DNA of 39,967 nucleotides from Candidatus Schneewindia gallinarum (lineage in GTDB: Bacteria > Bacillota > Clostridia > Oscillospirales > Ruminococcaceae), in assembly GCA_904420175.1 (NCBI GenBank), contig CAJFUF010000034.1, positions 1-39,967 of the forward strand. Reading direction: 5' to 3'. Position numbers and translations under genes: made by a program. The notes beneath the pieces are model-generated. The model worked only from the letters and a program-made list of their open reading frames with translations, searched no databases and was not told where the DNA came from. This document shows, one piece after another, positions 31,666-39,756 of this stretch (positions within the stretch are counted from its first letter, which is position 1; every line of letters starts with the position of its first letter).

Positions 31666-32764
31666 AAAACAAGCAAACTGTACGCTGAAACGCACATCCA
31701 TCGGCGGGCAGGCCCTGATTGAGGGGGTCATGATGCGCGGTGTGTCGGAATACGCGGTGGCTGTCCGGCAGAAGGACGGCACCATCCATGTGGAGACGCA
31801 CCCCAACAAGCCTGTGCGCTGGTACAATAAGATGCCTGTAGTCCGCGGCATGGTGAACATGTTCCAGTCGCTGATACTGGGCTACCGCTGCCTGTCCCTG
31901 TCCATCGACCTGTCCGGCTTTGTGGACGAGGACGAGCCGGAGACAGTGCAGGCGCCTGCCGCACAGACAACGGGGCAGCAGACGGACCCCGGCCCCGCCG
32001 AGGCACCGCAGCAGGCCGCTTCGGCCCCTCAAAGCTTTCCGGAGCAGGCCGCCCCCGACACAGACACACCCGCATCTGCGGGGCAGCCGTCCGGTAGCCC
32101 CGCCCCTGTGCAGGCACAGCCGGAGGAGAGCGGGGACGAAAAGGACGGAAACGGCCTGCTTATGGGTATTGCCGGCGTCCTGGGCGCCTGTCTGTCCCTG
32201 TTCCTGTTCCTGTTTTTACCCACCTTCCTTGTGGATCTGCTGGGGGAGATAAGGCCTCTCGGCTGGACGCGCATCCTGTTTGAGACGATAGTCAAGGTGG
32301 GCATTTTCCTGCTGTTTTTGTGGCTGACGGGCAAGCAGTCAGACATCAAGCGGCTGTACCGCTACCACGGGGCGGAGCACAAGTCCATCGCCTGTTATGA
32401 GGCGGGGGAGGAGCTGACGCCGGAAAACGCCATGCGTTTCCGCCGGTTCCACCCGCGCTGCGGCACCTCGTTTCTGTTTCTGGCCATCATCATCTCCATC
32501 ATTGTCAACGCCTTTGTCCGGGTGGATGGGCTGTGGCTGCGCACCGGCATTAAGCTGCTGCTTCTGCCGCTGGTGGTGGGCCTGACTTATGAGGTTATTA
32601 AGTTTGCCGGCCGCCACGACAACCCGGTGACACGGGTGCTGTCTGCGCCGGGCCTTGCTTTGCAGCGGCTGACCACGCAGGAGCCGGATGAGGAAATTCT
32701 GGAGGTTGCCATCGCCTCCTTAAAGGCTGTGCTGCCAAAAGATGGCGAGGACGACACATGGTAA
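31658..32764 (+). CDS. YqhQ-like DUF1385 membrane protein with a Pro/Ala/Gln-rich insertion
   Basis: 368 residues from the ATG at 31658 behind GGAGCAAATTC, overlapping the kinase stop by 8 bp. N-terminus TSIGGQALIEGVMMRG, then RYHGAEHKSIACYEAGEELT and FHPRCGTSFLFLAIIISI are hallmark DUF1385 segments. Several membrane spans follow from about residue 167. Residues 89-165 are a low-complexity Pro/Ala/Gln/Ser tract with acidic ends, making it about 50 longer than B. subtilis YqhQ. Family function is unsettled. It overlaps prmC by 7 bp, an association I recall from other Firmicutes. Confidence 0.85.
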   Translation: MSKKQANCTLKRTSIGGQALIEGVMMRGVSEYAVAVRQKDGTIHVETHPNKPVRWYNKMPVVRGMVNMFQSLILGYRCLSLSIDLSGFVDEDEPETVQAPAAQTTGQQTDPGPAEAPQQAASAPQSFPEQAAPDTDTPASAGQPSGSPAPVQAQPEESGDEKDGNGLLMGIAGVLGACLSLFLFLFLPTFLVDLLGEIRPLGWTRILFETIVKVGIFLLFLWLTGKQSDIKRLYRYHGAEHKSIACYEAGEELTPENAMRFRRFHPRCGTSFLFLAIIISIIVNAFVRVDGLWLRTGIKLLLLPLVVGLTYEVIKFAGRHDNPVTRVLSAPGLALQRLTTQEPDEEILEVAIASLKAVLPKDGEDDTW

Positions 32765-33540
32765 ACACGGCAGAGCGGCTGCGCCTTGGCGGCGTGGAGG
32801 ACTGGCGCTTTGAGGCGCGGCAGCTGGAAACGGCGTTCCCGGACGAGGGGGCGCTGCAGGATGCGCTCCGCCGCCGCCTTGCGGGGGAGCCCCTGCAATA
32901 CATCCTTGGCACCTGGGATTTTTATGACCTGACGCTGAAGGTGGGCCCGGGGGTGCTGATCCCCCGCCCGGACACCGAGACGGTGTGTGATCTGGCCCTG
33001 GAGGAGTTAAAGCGGCAGCGTCAGCCCGTGGTGGCCGATTTGTGCGCAGGATCCGGCTGTATCGGTGCGGTGCTGCTGCGCCACCACTACACGGCGAAGG
33101 TGTTCAGCGTCGAGAATTCACCGGAGGCGCTGCCCTATCTAAAGGAGAACCTCGCCCCCTACGGCGCACGCGCACAGGTGGTGGAGGGGGATGTGCTGCG
33201 GCCGGACAGCCTGCTGCTGCCGCCGCTGACGGGCATTGTGTGCAACCCCCCTTATTTAACAGAGGAGGAATATGCCTGCGTGCAGCGGGAGCTGTATTAT
33301 GAGCCGAAGTCTGCCCTTGTGGCGCCGGAGGAGGGCCTGCTTTTTTACCGCGCTGTGGCGGAGGGCTACCGCTCCCTGCTTCAGAAGGACGGGTTCTTAA
33401 TTTTTGAAATCGGCTACCGGCAAAGCGGCGCAGTGCGCAAAATTCTGGAAGAGGCCGGATACAGCGAAATAAAGTGCTTTAAGGACTACGGCAACAACTG
33501 GCGCGCAGTGAGCGCCGTCAAGCGGGACGGGACCCTTTAA
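32758..33540 (+). CDS. prmC: Peptide chain release factor N5-glutamine methyltransferase
   Basis: 260 residues. It methylates the GGQ glutamine of release factors using SAM. Substrate motif NPPYLTEEEY is present, with the SAM loop DLCAGSGCIGAV and the N-terminal helical domain (LAGEPLQYILGTWDFYDL). Overlaps the YqhQ-like gene, so translation is probably coupled. prfA, its usual partner, is not next to it; recA follows after a promoter. Confidence 0.94.
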   Translation: MVNTAERLRLGGVEDWRFEARQLETAFPDEGALQDALRRRLAGEPLQYILGTWDFYDLTLKVGPGVLIPRPDTETVCDLALEELKRQRQPVVADLCAGSGCIGAVLLRHHYTAKVFSVENSPEALPYLKENLAPYGARAQVVEGDVLRPDSLLLPPLTGIVCNPPYLTEEEYACVQRELYYEPKSALVAPEEGLLFYRAVAEGYRSLLQKDGFLIFEIGYRQSGAVRKILEEAGYSEIKCFKDYGNNWRAVSAVKRDGTL

Positions 33541-33578
33541 ATGTCCAAATAATGGGACAGTGAATGCACAGAAAACCA

Positions 33579-33607
33579 TTGCTTCCCATAGGAAAATCAT
33601 GTAGAAT
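33579..33607 (+). promoter_or_regulatory. Promoter of the recA cluster
   Basis: TTGCTT (33579-33584), 17 bp, TAGAAT (33602-33607), about 30 bp before recA. No inverted repeat of the Firmicutes SOS-box type (CGAACATATGTTCG-like) is evident in the 97-bp gap. Confidence 0.6.
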
Positions 33608-33637
33608 AGACACAGACGAAAGAACGGAGTGATGAAG

Positions 33638-34753
33638 GTGCTGGACAAACAGAAGGCGTTGGAAACCGCCATTGCACAGATTGAAAAGCAGTGGGGCAAG
33701 GGCTCCATCATGATGCTTGGTGAAAATAAGGCCCTGAATGTGGAGGCCATCCCCACCGGATCGCTGGCGCTGGACATGGCGCTGGGAATCGGCGGCGTGC
33801 CCCGCGGCAGAATTGTGGAGATTTACGGACCGGAAAGCTCCGGTAAAACCACGGTGGCGCTGTCCGTCGTGGCGGAGGCGCAGAAGGCGGGCGGCGTGGC
33901 CGCGTTTATCGATGTGGAGCACGCGCTGGACCCCGTGTATGCGGCGAACCTTGGCGTGGATATCGACCAGCTGCTGGTGTCCCAGCCGGACACGGGCGAG
34001 CAGGCCTGCGAAATCGCGGAAGCGCTGGTGCGCTCCGGCGCAGTGGATGTGGTGGTTCTGGACTCGGTTGCGGCTATGGTGCCCCGGGCCGAGGTGGAGG
34101 GCCTGATGGGCGACAGCCATGTGGGCCTGCAGGCCCGGCTGATGAGCCAGGCGCTGAGAAAGCTGACTGCGGTTATCAGCAAAACAAAGTGTGTCGCCAT
34201 CTTTATCAACCAGCTGCGTGAAAAGGTGGGCGTGGTGTACGGCAACCCGGAGGTTACGCCCGGCGGCCGTGCGCTGAAGTTCTACTCCTCCGTGCGGATG
34301 GAGGTGCGCCGCAGCGAGACGCTGAAAAACGGCTCGGAGATGATCGGCAACCGCACCAAGGTCAAGGTGGTAAAAAACAAGGTGGCCCCGCCCTTCAAAG
34401 TGGCGGAGTTCGACATCATGTACGGAACCGGCATCAGCAAGTCGGGGGAGATCCTCGATCTTGCGGTGAAGCTGGGCATCGTCAAAAAATCCGGCGCGTG
34501 GTTCTATTATAAGGAGGAGCGCCTCGGCCAGGGCCGCGACAATGTGAAGGAGTACCTTCAGGACAACCCCGCCCTGATGGAGGAGCTCAGCACCCTTATT
34601 ATGGAGAATAAGGACAAGCTGATGGAGACGCCCGGAAGCAAGAAGGCGGCCGCCAAAAAAGCAGCGGCAGCCCCCGCACCGGAGGAGAAGGCGGCCCCGG
34701 CCGCCCCGGCGGCGGACATCGCCATTGAAGTGGGCGACGACGAAGACCTGTAA
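33638..34753 (+). CDS. recA: Recombinase RecA
   Basis: 371 residues from the GTG at 33638, which has GGAG eight bases upstream and aligns with the usual start two residues before DKQKAL; ATG at 33632 and GTG at 33629 are in frame but sit on that site. Walker [10 protein letters not shown], Walker [14 protein letters not shown]2 region [21 protein letters not shown]-terminal domain and an Ala/Lys/Pro-rich tail ending in acidic GDDEDL. RecA drives homologous recombination and SOS induction. Its stop overlaps the recX start (TAATG). Confidence 0.97.
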   Translation: MLDKQKALETAIAQIEKQWGKGSIMMLGENKALNVEAIPTGSLALDMALGIGGVPRGRIVEIYGPESSGKTTVALSVVAEAQKAGGVAAFIDVEHALDPVYAANLGVDIDQLLVSQPDTGEQACEIAEALVRSGAVDVVVLDSVAAMVPRAEVEGLMGDSHVGLQARLMSQALRKLTAVISKTKCVAIFINQLREKVGVVYGNPEVTPGGRALKFYSSVRMEVRRSETLKNGSEMIGNRTKVKVVKNKVAPPFKVAEFDIMYGTGISKSGEILDLAVKLGIVKKSGAWFYYKEERLGQGRDNVKEYLQDNPALMEELSTLIMENKDKLMETPGSKKAAAKKAAAAPAPEEKAAPAAPAADIAIEVGDDEDL

Positions 34754-35364
34754 TGGTTATTACAGACATCACTGTGACAAAGCGCGGCCGCTACAGCCTG
34801 TTTGTGGACGGGGATTTCCTGTTTTCCGTGGATGGGCAGACCGTGCTGGAATACGGCCTGAAGAAGGGCCTTGAGGTGGACTGCGGCTTTTTGGACGAGC
34901 TGCAGTCCGCTTGCCTTGAAAAGAAGGCCCGCGACAAGGCCATGGACCTGCTGTCCCGCCGCCCCTATGGGGAGCGGGAGCTGATAGACCGGCTGGCGAA
35001 GGATTTTCCACGACCCCTGTGCGCCGCCCTGTGCGCCACCCTGCGGGACGCAGGCCTCATTGACGACCGAGCTTTTGCCGGGCAGCTGTGTGAGGAGTAC
35101 GGCCAGCTTCGCGGGTACTCCGCCCGGCGCATTAAGCAGGAGCTGTACAAGCGTGGCTTTGACCGGGAGCTGATTGAGGAGCTGTGCGCCCCCGACGAAG
35201 AGGAGGAGGTGGCCCGCGCCCGGCGGTTGATTGAAAAAAGCTACCTGCGTAAGCTTGGAATGGAGGGCGGACCCGACAAGGTGCGGGCCGCGCTGAGCCG
35301 TCAGGGCTTCTCCTACGGGACCATCCGGGAGGCCATGCGGGAATACATAACGGAAGAGGACTAA
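34753..35364 (+). CDS. recX: Regulatory protein RecX
   Basis: 203 residues, with three-helix RecX repeats (ARDKAMDLLSRRPYGERELI, then AGLIDDRAFAGQL, GYSARRIKQELYKRGFD and GFSYGTIREAM). It modulates RecA filaments. Start overlaps the recA stop, so translation is coupled. rimO follows 4 bp later. Confidence 0.92.
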   Translation: MVITDITVTKRGRYSLFVDGDFLFSVDGQTVLEYGLKKGLEVDCGFLDELQSACLEKKARDKAMDLLSRRPYGERELIDRLAKDFPRPLCAALCATLRDAGLIDDRAFAGQLCEEYGQLRGYSARRIKQELYKRGFDRELIEELCAPDEEEEVARARRLIEKSYLRKLGMEGGPDKVRAALSRQGFSYGTIREAMREYITEED

Positions 35365-35368
35365 GACC

Positions 35369-36718
35369 ATGGGAATTCACATAGGATTTGTATCGCTGGG
35401 GTGCCCCAAAAATCAGGTGGACGGCGAAATTATGCTTAACAGCCTTCAGCGTGCAGGGATGACGGTGGAAACACAGCCGGAGCAGTGCGATGCCGTTATT
35501 ATCAATACCTGCGGCTTCATTGAAAGCGCCAAGCAGGAGGCCATCGACACCATTCTGGAGTTTGCCGCCAAGAAGGGGCAGGGCCGGCTCAAAAAGCTGA
35601 TTGTCACCGGCTGCCTTGCCGAGCGGTATTTTGACGATATCCGCAGCGAAATGCCCGAGGTGGACGCCGTGGTGGGCCTGACGGGGGACAGGGACATTGT
35701 CTCCATTGTGGAGGGCGTGCTTGCAGGCAGGGACACCAGCGTGCACGAGCCGTTCCGTTCCTTCTGCCTGACGGGGGAGCGCACCCTGTTTACCCCGCCC
35801 TACACCGCCTATCTGAAAATTGCAGACGGGTGCGATAACCGGTGCGCCTACTGCGCCATTCCCATGATTCGCGGCCGTTTTGTCAGCCGCCCCATGGAGG
35901 ACATCGTGGCGGAGGCGGAAGCGCTGGTAAAAGGCGGCGTAAAGGAACTGATTGTGGTGGCGCAGGACACCACCCGTTACGGCCTGGATTTATACAAAAA
36001 GTTGAAACTTCCTGAGTTATTACAAAAATTGGATGCGATTCCTGGGGTTCGCTGGGTCCGGGTGCTGTACTGCTATCCGGAACTGATTACGGATGAACTG
36101 ATTGATACCATCAAAAACGGAAAGCACCTGTGCCACTATCTGGACATCCCCATGCAGCACAGCAGTGAAAAGGTGATTCGGGCCATGAACCGGAAGTTTG
36201 CGGGGCCGCAGCTGCTGAAGCTGATTGAAAAGCTGCGCGAAGCAATCCCGGACATTACGCTGCGGACCACCCTGCTGACGGGCTTCCCCGGGGAGACGCA
36301 GGAGGACTTTGAAAACCTGACGGCGTTTGTAAAGGCGGCACAGATTGACCGGCTGGGCTGTTTTGCGTTTTCAGCGGAGGAGGGGACGAAGGCCTTCTCC
36401 ATGCCGGATCAGCTGCCGGAGGAAGTGAAGCAGCACCGGGCGGAAATTGTGGGCCTGCTGGCCACAGAGGTATCGGAACGGCTTGCCGCTGCGCGGGTGG
36501 GCCGCGTAATCGAGTGCGTGTGTGAGGGCACGGACGACAGCGGCCGGACGGTTCTGCGCAGCTGCTACGACGCGCCGGATATTGACACCTGCGTCTATTT
36601 GGAGGATAATGAGTCTGTCCCTGTGGGGACGTTTCTGCCGGTAACCGTCACCGGCACAATGGGGATGGACCTGCTGGGCCGCCCTGTAAACGCAACAGAC
36701 AGTGAGGGGACGCCATGA
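35369..36718 (+). CDS. rimO: Ribosomal protein S12 methylthiotransferase
   Basis: 449 residues. It adds a methylthio group to Asp of S12. N-terminal MTTase domain (VSLGCPKNQVDGEIMLNSL, then INTCGFIESAKQEAI), radical SAM motif CDNRCAYCAIP, the conserved PMQHSSEKVIRAMNR and a C-terminal TRAM domain. These motifs separate RimO from MiaB. About 60 bases near 35990-36050 are markedly more AT-rich than the rest. The gene overlaps pgsA by 4 bp. Confidence 0.94.
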   Translation: MGIHIGFVSLGCPKNQVDGEIMLNSLQRAGMTVETQPEQCDAVIINTCGFIESAKQEAIDTILEFAAKKGQGRLKKLIVTGCLAERYFDDIRSEMPEVDAVVGLTGDRDIVSIVEGVLAGRDTSVHEPFRSFCLTGERTLFTPPYTAYLKIADGCDNRCAYCAIPMIRGRFVSRPMEDIVAEAEALVKGGVKELIVVAQDTTRYGLDLYKKLKLPELLQKLDAIPGVRWVRVLYCYPELITDELIDTIKNGKHLCHYLDIPMQHSSEKVIRAMNRKFAGPQLLKLIEKLREAIPDITLRTTLLTGFPGETQEDFENLTAFVKAAQIDRLGCFAFSAEEGTKAFSMPDQLPEEVKQHRAEIVGLLATEVSERLAAARVGRVIECVCEGTDDSGRTVLRSCYDAPDIDTCVYLEDNESVPVGTFLPVTVTGTMGMDLLGRPVNATDSEGTP

Positions 36719-37281
36719 ACACACCGAACAAACTGACCATGCTGCGCATTGCCATGATTCCGCTGGTGGTGCTGTGCCTATTGTGGGATTTTCCGTACCA
36801 TTATCTCGTCTCGCTCATAGTATTTAGTATTGCGGCGCTTACGGATTTCTTCGACGGCAACCTTGCACGGAAAAACGGGATTGTCACCACCTTTGGCAAA
36901 TTCCTTGACCCGCTGGCGGATAAGCTGCTGATTGCGTCGGTTTTCATCTGCTTTGTGGAGCTGGATATGCTCAGTGCGGCGGTGGTGGTGCTGGTCATCG
37001 CCAGGGAGTTCCTTGTTACCTCTGTGCGGCTGATTGCCGCGGACAAGGGAAAGGTCATTGCTGCGGGGGTCTGGGGCAAGGCGAAAACCGTCTCGCAGAT
37101 TGTGGTGTGCATTTACATCCTGCTGTTTTTAATTGTGCCGGAGGTTATTGTTTCTGGGCCCATGGCCGTGGTGTACGAGGTGTTCTACTATGTGTTTGTC
37201 ATTGCAATGGTGGCGCTGACCCTTCTCTCCGGCTGGTTTTACCTGTACGATAACCGGGAGTTCATCTGGAACGACCGCTAG
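36715..37281 (+). CDS. pgsA: CDP-diacylglycerol-glycerol-3-phosphate 3-phosphatidyltransferase
   Basis: 188 residues, integral membrane protein. CDP-alcohol phosphatidyltransferase motif is intact: DFFDGNLARKNGIVTTFGKF followed by LDPLADKLL. The ATG overlaps the rimO stop (ATGA). It makes phosphatidylglycerol phosphate. The order recA-recX-rimO-pgsA is a local variant of a common Firmicutes cluster. Confidence 0.94.
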   Translation: MNTPNKLTMLRIAMIPLVVLCLLWDFPYHYLVSLIVFSIAALTDFFDGNLARKNGIVTTFGKFLDPLADKLLIASVFICFVELDMLSAAVVVLVIAREFLVTSVRLIAADKGKVIAAGVWGKAKTVSQIVVCIYILLFLIVPEVIVSGPMAVVYEVFYYVFVIAMVALTLLSGWFYLYDNREFIWNDR

Positions 37282-37284
37282 GTC

Positions 37285-37314
37285 TTGACTTTTTCCTGAC
37301 CGGTATGGTATGAT
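37285..37314 (+). promoter_or_regulatory. Promoter of the T-box cysE-cysS operon
   Basis: TTGACT (37285-37290), 18 bp, TATGAT (37309-37314) with extended TGG. It starts four bases after the pgsA stop. Confidence 0.7.
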
Positions 37315-37320
37315 TTTACT

Positions 37321-37567
37321 ACAATGCGACGAACGGGAAGAGTAGGCTCCGGCCTTTCCTGAAAGAGAACGGGCGTCACCGGCTGAAAGCGCCCGAAGGA
37401 AAGCGGAACTGAAGTGCACCCGGGAGCAGCGGCGGACAACGGGCTTTTATCCCCTGTATCTGCCGACGGCCGCCCGCCGTTACCGGGATTTTAAGTGAGA
37501 AATGCGAAGTGGAACCGCGGAAGACCGCCTTCGCCCGGAGTACCGGGCGAAGGCGTTTACTTTTTTA
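37321..37567 (+). promoter_or_regulatory. Cysteine-specific T-box riboswitch leader
   Basis: The leader has the T-box order. The GAAGAGTAG start of stem I (about 37337) is followed by the apical AGAGA and GCTGAAAGC loop motifs. The specifier region has TGC (Cys) at 37415-37417 followed by A. The conserved T-box TGGAACCGCG is at 37510-37519. The terminator stem follows. Uncharged tRNA-Cys would pair at the specifier and T-box and favour antitermination. The downstream genes are cysE and cysS, agreeing with the TGC specifier. The specifier assignment is from position and context. Confidence 0.9.
37526..37567 (+). terminator. Regulated terminator of the T-box leader
   Basis: Perfect 13-bp stem CGCCTTCGCCCGG (37526-37538) / (37543-37555), loop AGTA, then TTTACTTTTTT. 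Formed when tRNA-Cys is charged. Confidence 0.85.
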
Positions 37568-37604
37568 TGGCGGCATGGCGCCGCCTTTCGGAAAGGAGAG
37601 GACA

Positions 37605-38252
37605 ATGGTTATCTGGGACGACATCAAGGCTGTGAAGGAGCGGGACCCCGCCGCCCGGAACATCCTTGAGGTGATTATTCTTTACAATGGGTTTCATGCG
37701 GTGTTCTGGCACCGGGTGGCGCACCTGTTCTGGCGAATCCATCTGAAATTTATCGCCCGGCTTATCTCGCAGCTGACGAAATTTTTTACCGGGATTGAAA
37801 TTCACCCGGCGGCCAAAATCGGCCGCGGGCTGTTTATCGACCACGGCACCGGCGTGGTCATCGGCGAAACGGCGGAGGTGGGAGACAACTGCACGCTGTA
37901 CCAGGGCGTAACCCTGGGTGGAACCGGGAAGGATAAGGGAAAGCGCCATCCCACCCTCGGCAACAATGTGATGGTGGGCTGCGGCGCCAAAGTGCTGGGC
38001 CCCTTCAAAATCGGCAACAATGTGAAAATTGCCGCCAATGCTGTGGTGCTGGAGGAAATTCCGGACGACTGCACCGCCGTGGGCGTGCCCGCAAGGATTG
38101 CCCGGGTGGGCGGCAAAAAGGTGGAGCGGGATATGGATCAGGTGCACATGCCGGATCCGGTGTCGCTTGAAATGTGCAAGCTGCTTGTGAAAATCGACAA
38201 GCTGGAAAAACGTATCAAAGAGCTGGAGGGAACGGACAATGCAGATTTATAA
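37605..38252 (+). CDS. cysE: Serine O-acetyltransferase
   Basis: 215 residues from the ATG behind AAAGGAGAGGACA; longer frames run into the T-box leader and are not real. N-terminal helices then left-handed beta-helix repeats: IEIHPAAKIGRGLFIDHGTG, VVIGETAEVGDN and LYQGVTLGGTGKDKGKRHPT. It makes O-acetylserine, the first committed step to cysteine. No sulfhydrylase gene is in this operon. It overlaps cysS by 14 bp. Confidence 0.95.
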   Translation: MVIWDDIKAVKERDPAARNILEVIILYNGFHAVFWHRVAHLFWRIHLKFIARLISQLTKFFTGIEIHPAAKIGRGLFIDHGTGVVIGETAEVGDNCTLYQGVTLGGTGKDKGKRHPTLGNNVMVGCGAKVLGPFKIGNNVKIAANAVVLEEIPDDCTAVGVPARIARVGGKKVERDMDQVHMPDPVSLEMCKLLVKIDKLEKRIKELEGTDNADL

Positions 38253-39627
38253 CACCCTGACAAGAAAAAAGGAGGAGCTGGTGCCCCTCGTCCCCGGCGA
38301 GTATAAAATTTACGCCTGCGGCCCCACGGTATACAATTTCATCCACATCGGCAACGCGCGCCCCATCTGTGTGTTTGACGTGCTGCGCCGGTATCTGGAA
38401 TACCGCGGGAACAAGGTCACGTTTGTACAGAACTTCACGGACATCGACGACAAGCTGATCCGCCGCGCGAAGGAGGAAAACTCCACCGTGCCGGAGATCG
38501 CCGCCAAATATATTAAGGAGTACTGGACGGATGCGAAGGGCCTCGGCGTCCGGCCCGCCACGGTGCACCCCCTTGCAACGGAGAGCATGGACATGATTAT
38601 CGGCATCATCTCCGCCCTGCTTGACAAGGGATACGCCTACACGGCGGGGGGCGACGTCTACTTCCGCACCCGCAAGTTTAAGGACTACGGCAAGCTGTCC
38701 GGCGTGCCGCTGGATGAATTGGAGGCGGGGGCCCGCGTGGAACAGGGCGACGTGAAGGAGGACCCCATGGACTTCGCGCTGTGGAAGGGCTATAAGGAGG
38801 GGGAGCCCTTCTGGGATGCGCCCTTCGGCAAGGGCCGGCCCGGCTGGCACATCGAGTGCTCGGCCATGGCGAAGAATTATCTGGGGGACACCATCGACAT
38901 CCACTGCGGCGGAAACGACCTGATTTTCCCGCACCATGAAAACGAAATCGCCCAGAGTGAGTGCGCCAATGGCTGTGAATTCGCCCGGTATTTCATGCAC
39001 AATGGTTTTATCAATGTGGATAACCGGAAGATGTCCAAATCCCTTGGTAACTTCTTTACCGTGCGCGACGTGGCGGAACGCTTCGGGTATGAACCCATCC
39101 GCTATATGATGATTTCCGCCCACTACCGCAGCCCCATCAACTACAGCCTTGAGATTATCGAGCAGTGCTCTGCCGCCCTGCAGCGGCTGTATACCTGCCG
39201 GGACAACCTGGACTTCCTGCTGCCCTCCGCGCCGGAGGGGGAGGGCCCCGGCCGTGCACAGCAGATGGCAGAGACCCGCCGTGCCCAGTTTATCGCCGCC
39301 ATGGACGACGATTTGAACACGGCGGACGGCATTGCCGCCCTGTTTGAGCTGGTCCGGGACATCAACACCCTGTGCGCAGAGAACCCCACCAAGGGGGAAC
39401 TGGCCGCCATGGCAGAAATTTTTGACGAGCTGTGCGGGGTGCTGGGACTGTGCTACAACCGGAAAAAGGAGGTGCTGGACGCCGAGGTGGAAGCGTTGAT
39501 TGAAGCCCGGCAGCAGGCCAGAAAGGACCGCAATTTTGCGGAGGCCGACCGTATCCGGGATGAACTGAAGGAGAAGGGAATCCTTCTTGAGGACACGAAG
39601 GAAGGCGTCAAGTGGCACCGGGCATAA
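38239..39627 (+). CDS. cysS: Cysteinyl-tRNA synthetase
   Basis: 462 residues, class I synthetase. HIGH-type motif FIHIGNARP near residue 35, the zinc ligands (C28 in YACGPTVYN; C in HIECSAM; H in FPHHENE) and KMSKS (KMSKSLGN). The start overlaps the end of cysE, with GGAGGGAACGGACA in front. Co-control by the Cys T-box with cysE balances cysteine supply against its use. Confidence 0.96.
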   Translation: MQIYNTLTRKKEELVPLVPGEYKIYACGPTVYNFIHIGNARPICVFDVLRRYLEYRGNKVTFVQNFTDIDDKLIRRAKEENSTVPEIAAKYIKEYWTDAKGLGVRPATVHPLATESMDMIIGIISALLDKGYAYTAGGDVYFRTRKFKDYGKLSGVPLDELEAGARVEQGDVKEDPMDFALWKGYKEGEPFWDAPFGKGRPGWHIECSAMAKNYLGDTIDIHCGGNDLIFPHHENEIAQSECANGCEFARYFMHNGFINVDNRKMSKSLGNFFTVRDVAERFGYEPIRYMMISAHYRSPINYSLEIIEQCSAALQRLYTCRDNLDFLLPSAPEGEGPGRAQQMAETRRAQFIAAMDDDLNTADGIAALFELVRDINTLCAENPTKGELAAMAEIFDELCGVLGLCYNRKKEVLDAEVEALIEARQQARKDRNFAEADRIRDELKEKGILLEDTKEGVKWHRA

Positions 39628-39637
39628 AAGAACAGAA

Positions 39638-39675
39638 AGAGGGCCGAAGCCAAAAGGCTTCGGCCCTCTCCTTAT
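39638..39675 (+). terminator. Intrinsic terminator after cysS
   Basis: Perfect 14-bp stem AGAGGGCCGAAGCC (39638-39651) / (39656-39669) with loop AAAA, followed by a short CCTTATTT tail. Confidence 0.75.
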
Positions 39676-39756
39676 TTGTCCTAATCCTGCAACCAGCGGG
39701 ATTTCTACTGGGTTTTAAAGCAGCGCGGCCTGTTTAACATGGAAGCCGTTCTGCCC

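Noticed and set aside
37509-37604. N-terminal extension of cysE into the leader
   Set aside because: These codons lie in the T-box and terminator; the ATG at 37605 has a clear ribosome site and the family's start.
38215-39618. A 467-codon open frame antisense to cysS
   Set aside because: Shadow of a certain synthetase gene with no independent evidence.
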